From Niabella agricola (GTDB taxonomy: Bacteria > Bacteroidota > Bacteroidia > Chitinophagales > Chitinophagaceae), in NCBI RefSeq assembly GCF_021538615.1, contig NZ_JAJHIZ010000002.1, positions 124,001 to 188,000 on the forward strand: a stretch of DNA of 64,000 nt, written 5' to 3'. Below the pieces are notes generated by a model that did no database searches, had not been told where the DNA came from, and saw only the letters and a list, made by a program, of their open reading frames with translations. Shown piece after piece: positions 63,943-64,000 of this stretch (within the stretch, counting starts at the first letter, position 1; every line of letters starts with the position of its first letter). The position numbers and the translations under genes are program-made.

Positions 63943-64000
63943 ATGCAATTGAAATTTTATAAGAAAACCCCGTTGCTCCTGGTCCCGGTTTTGCTTTGTA
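63943..64000 (+). CDS. Secreted protein, N-terminus only (cut by window end)
   Basis: ATG 63943 opens MQLKFYKKTPLLLVPVLLC, a basic start followed by a hydrophobic stretch that looks like a signal peptide, possibly with a lipobox Cys. It is probably the next gene of the second PUL. No more can be said. Confidence 0.5.
   Translation, partial: MQLKFYKKTPLLLVPVLLC

Overview
The window reads as the chromosome of a carbohydrate-degrading member of the Bacteroidota, most likely family Chitinophagaceae. The evidence is two SusC/SusD pairs, an ECF sigma/FecR/STN-SusC relay, TAnnTTTG-type promoter motifs, many secreted glycosidases with Bacteroidota-type signal peptides, and intergenic repeats around CACCCTGAGC...CCGAAGGG. 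Genus is not resolved.

1-7.7 kb is a patchwork. The left edge is the end of an integrated element: the C-terminal half of a KilA-N protein, then a 21-bp duplicate of a tRNA 3' end followed by what looks like that tRNA's own terminator. Next come stress and ion genes (MscS channel, CPA1 Na+/H+ antiporter, DUF389 protein, tandem universal stress protein with a frameshift at an 8-base homopolymer). They lie between two decayed copies of the same ISAon1-type transposase end, with a broken lysine-2,3-aminomutase-like gene among them.

7.7-43.7 kb is a large polysaccharide utilisation locus, entirely on the + strand. An ECF sigma factor and FecR anti-sigma precede a SusC with an STN signalling domain, a SusD and a small lipoprotein. 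After a strong terminator comes a galactoside block: GH97, GH101-like, GH110-like, GH101-like, GH110, a DUF6067/GH123_N-like protein and GH35. After a stretch with a dead GH95 fucosidase comes an arabinoside block: GH51, GH43, GH97, GH127/146, a double GH43 and an N-terminally extended GH51. The suite fits a glycan with alpha-galactose, beta-galactose and both alpha- and beta-L-arabinofuranose. Arabinogalactan, RG-I side chains or hydroxyproline-rich plant glycoproteins are candidates; this is inference.

43.7-55.9 kb is repeat-rich accessory DNA. An array of palindromic ~165-bp repeats is split by an IS110-family element. Upstream of its recombinase, a ~163-nt region closed by a perfect 13-bp stem carries guide-like segments. 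One matches the interrupted repeat and another matches the element's own right end, both ending in the same AG dinucleotide. This looks like a bridge RNA readable directly from sequence. Two ~360-bp direct repeats then bracket a 6.6-kb cargo: a DUF4236-like protein, a 46-aa basic protein, an ImmA/IrrE-type peptidase with a partner, an XRE regulator with an HNH nuclease, and a SymE-like toxin with a conserved partner. Right of it is a compound array of seven exact 11-bp units followed by seven exact 10-bp units.

55.9-64 kb is a second SusC/SusD locus without its own sigma/anti-sigma pair. It carries two surface lipoproteins (DUF4959/5126/5000-like and DUF4998/5000-like), then a 173-bp tandem repeat and the start of another secreted protein cut by the window end.
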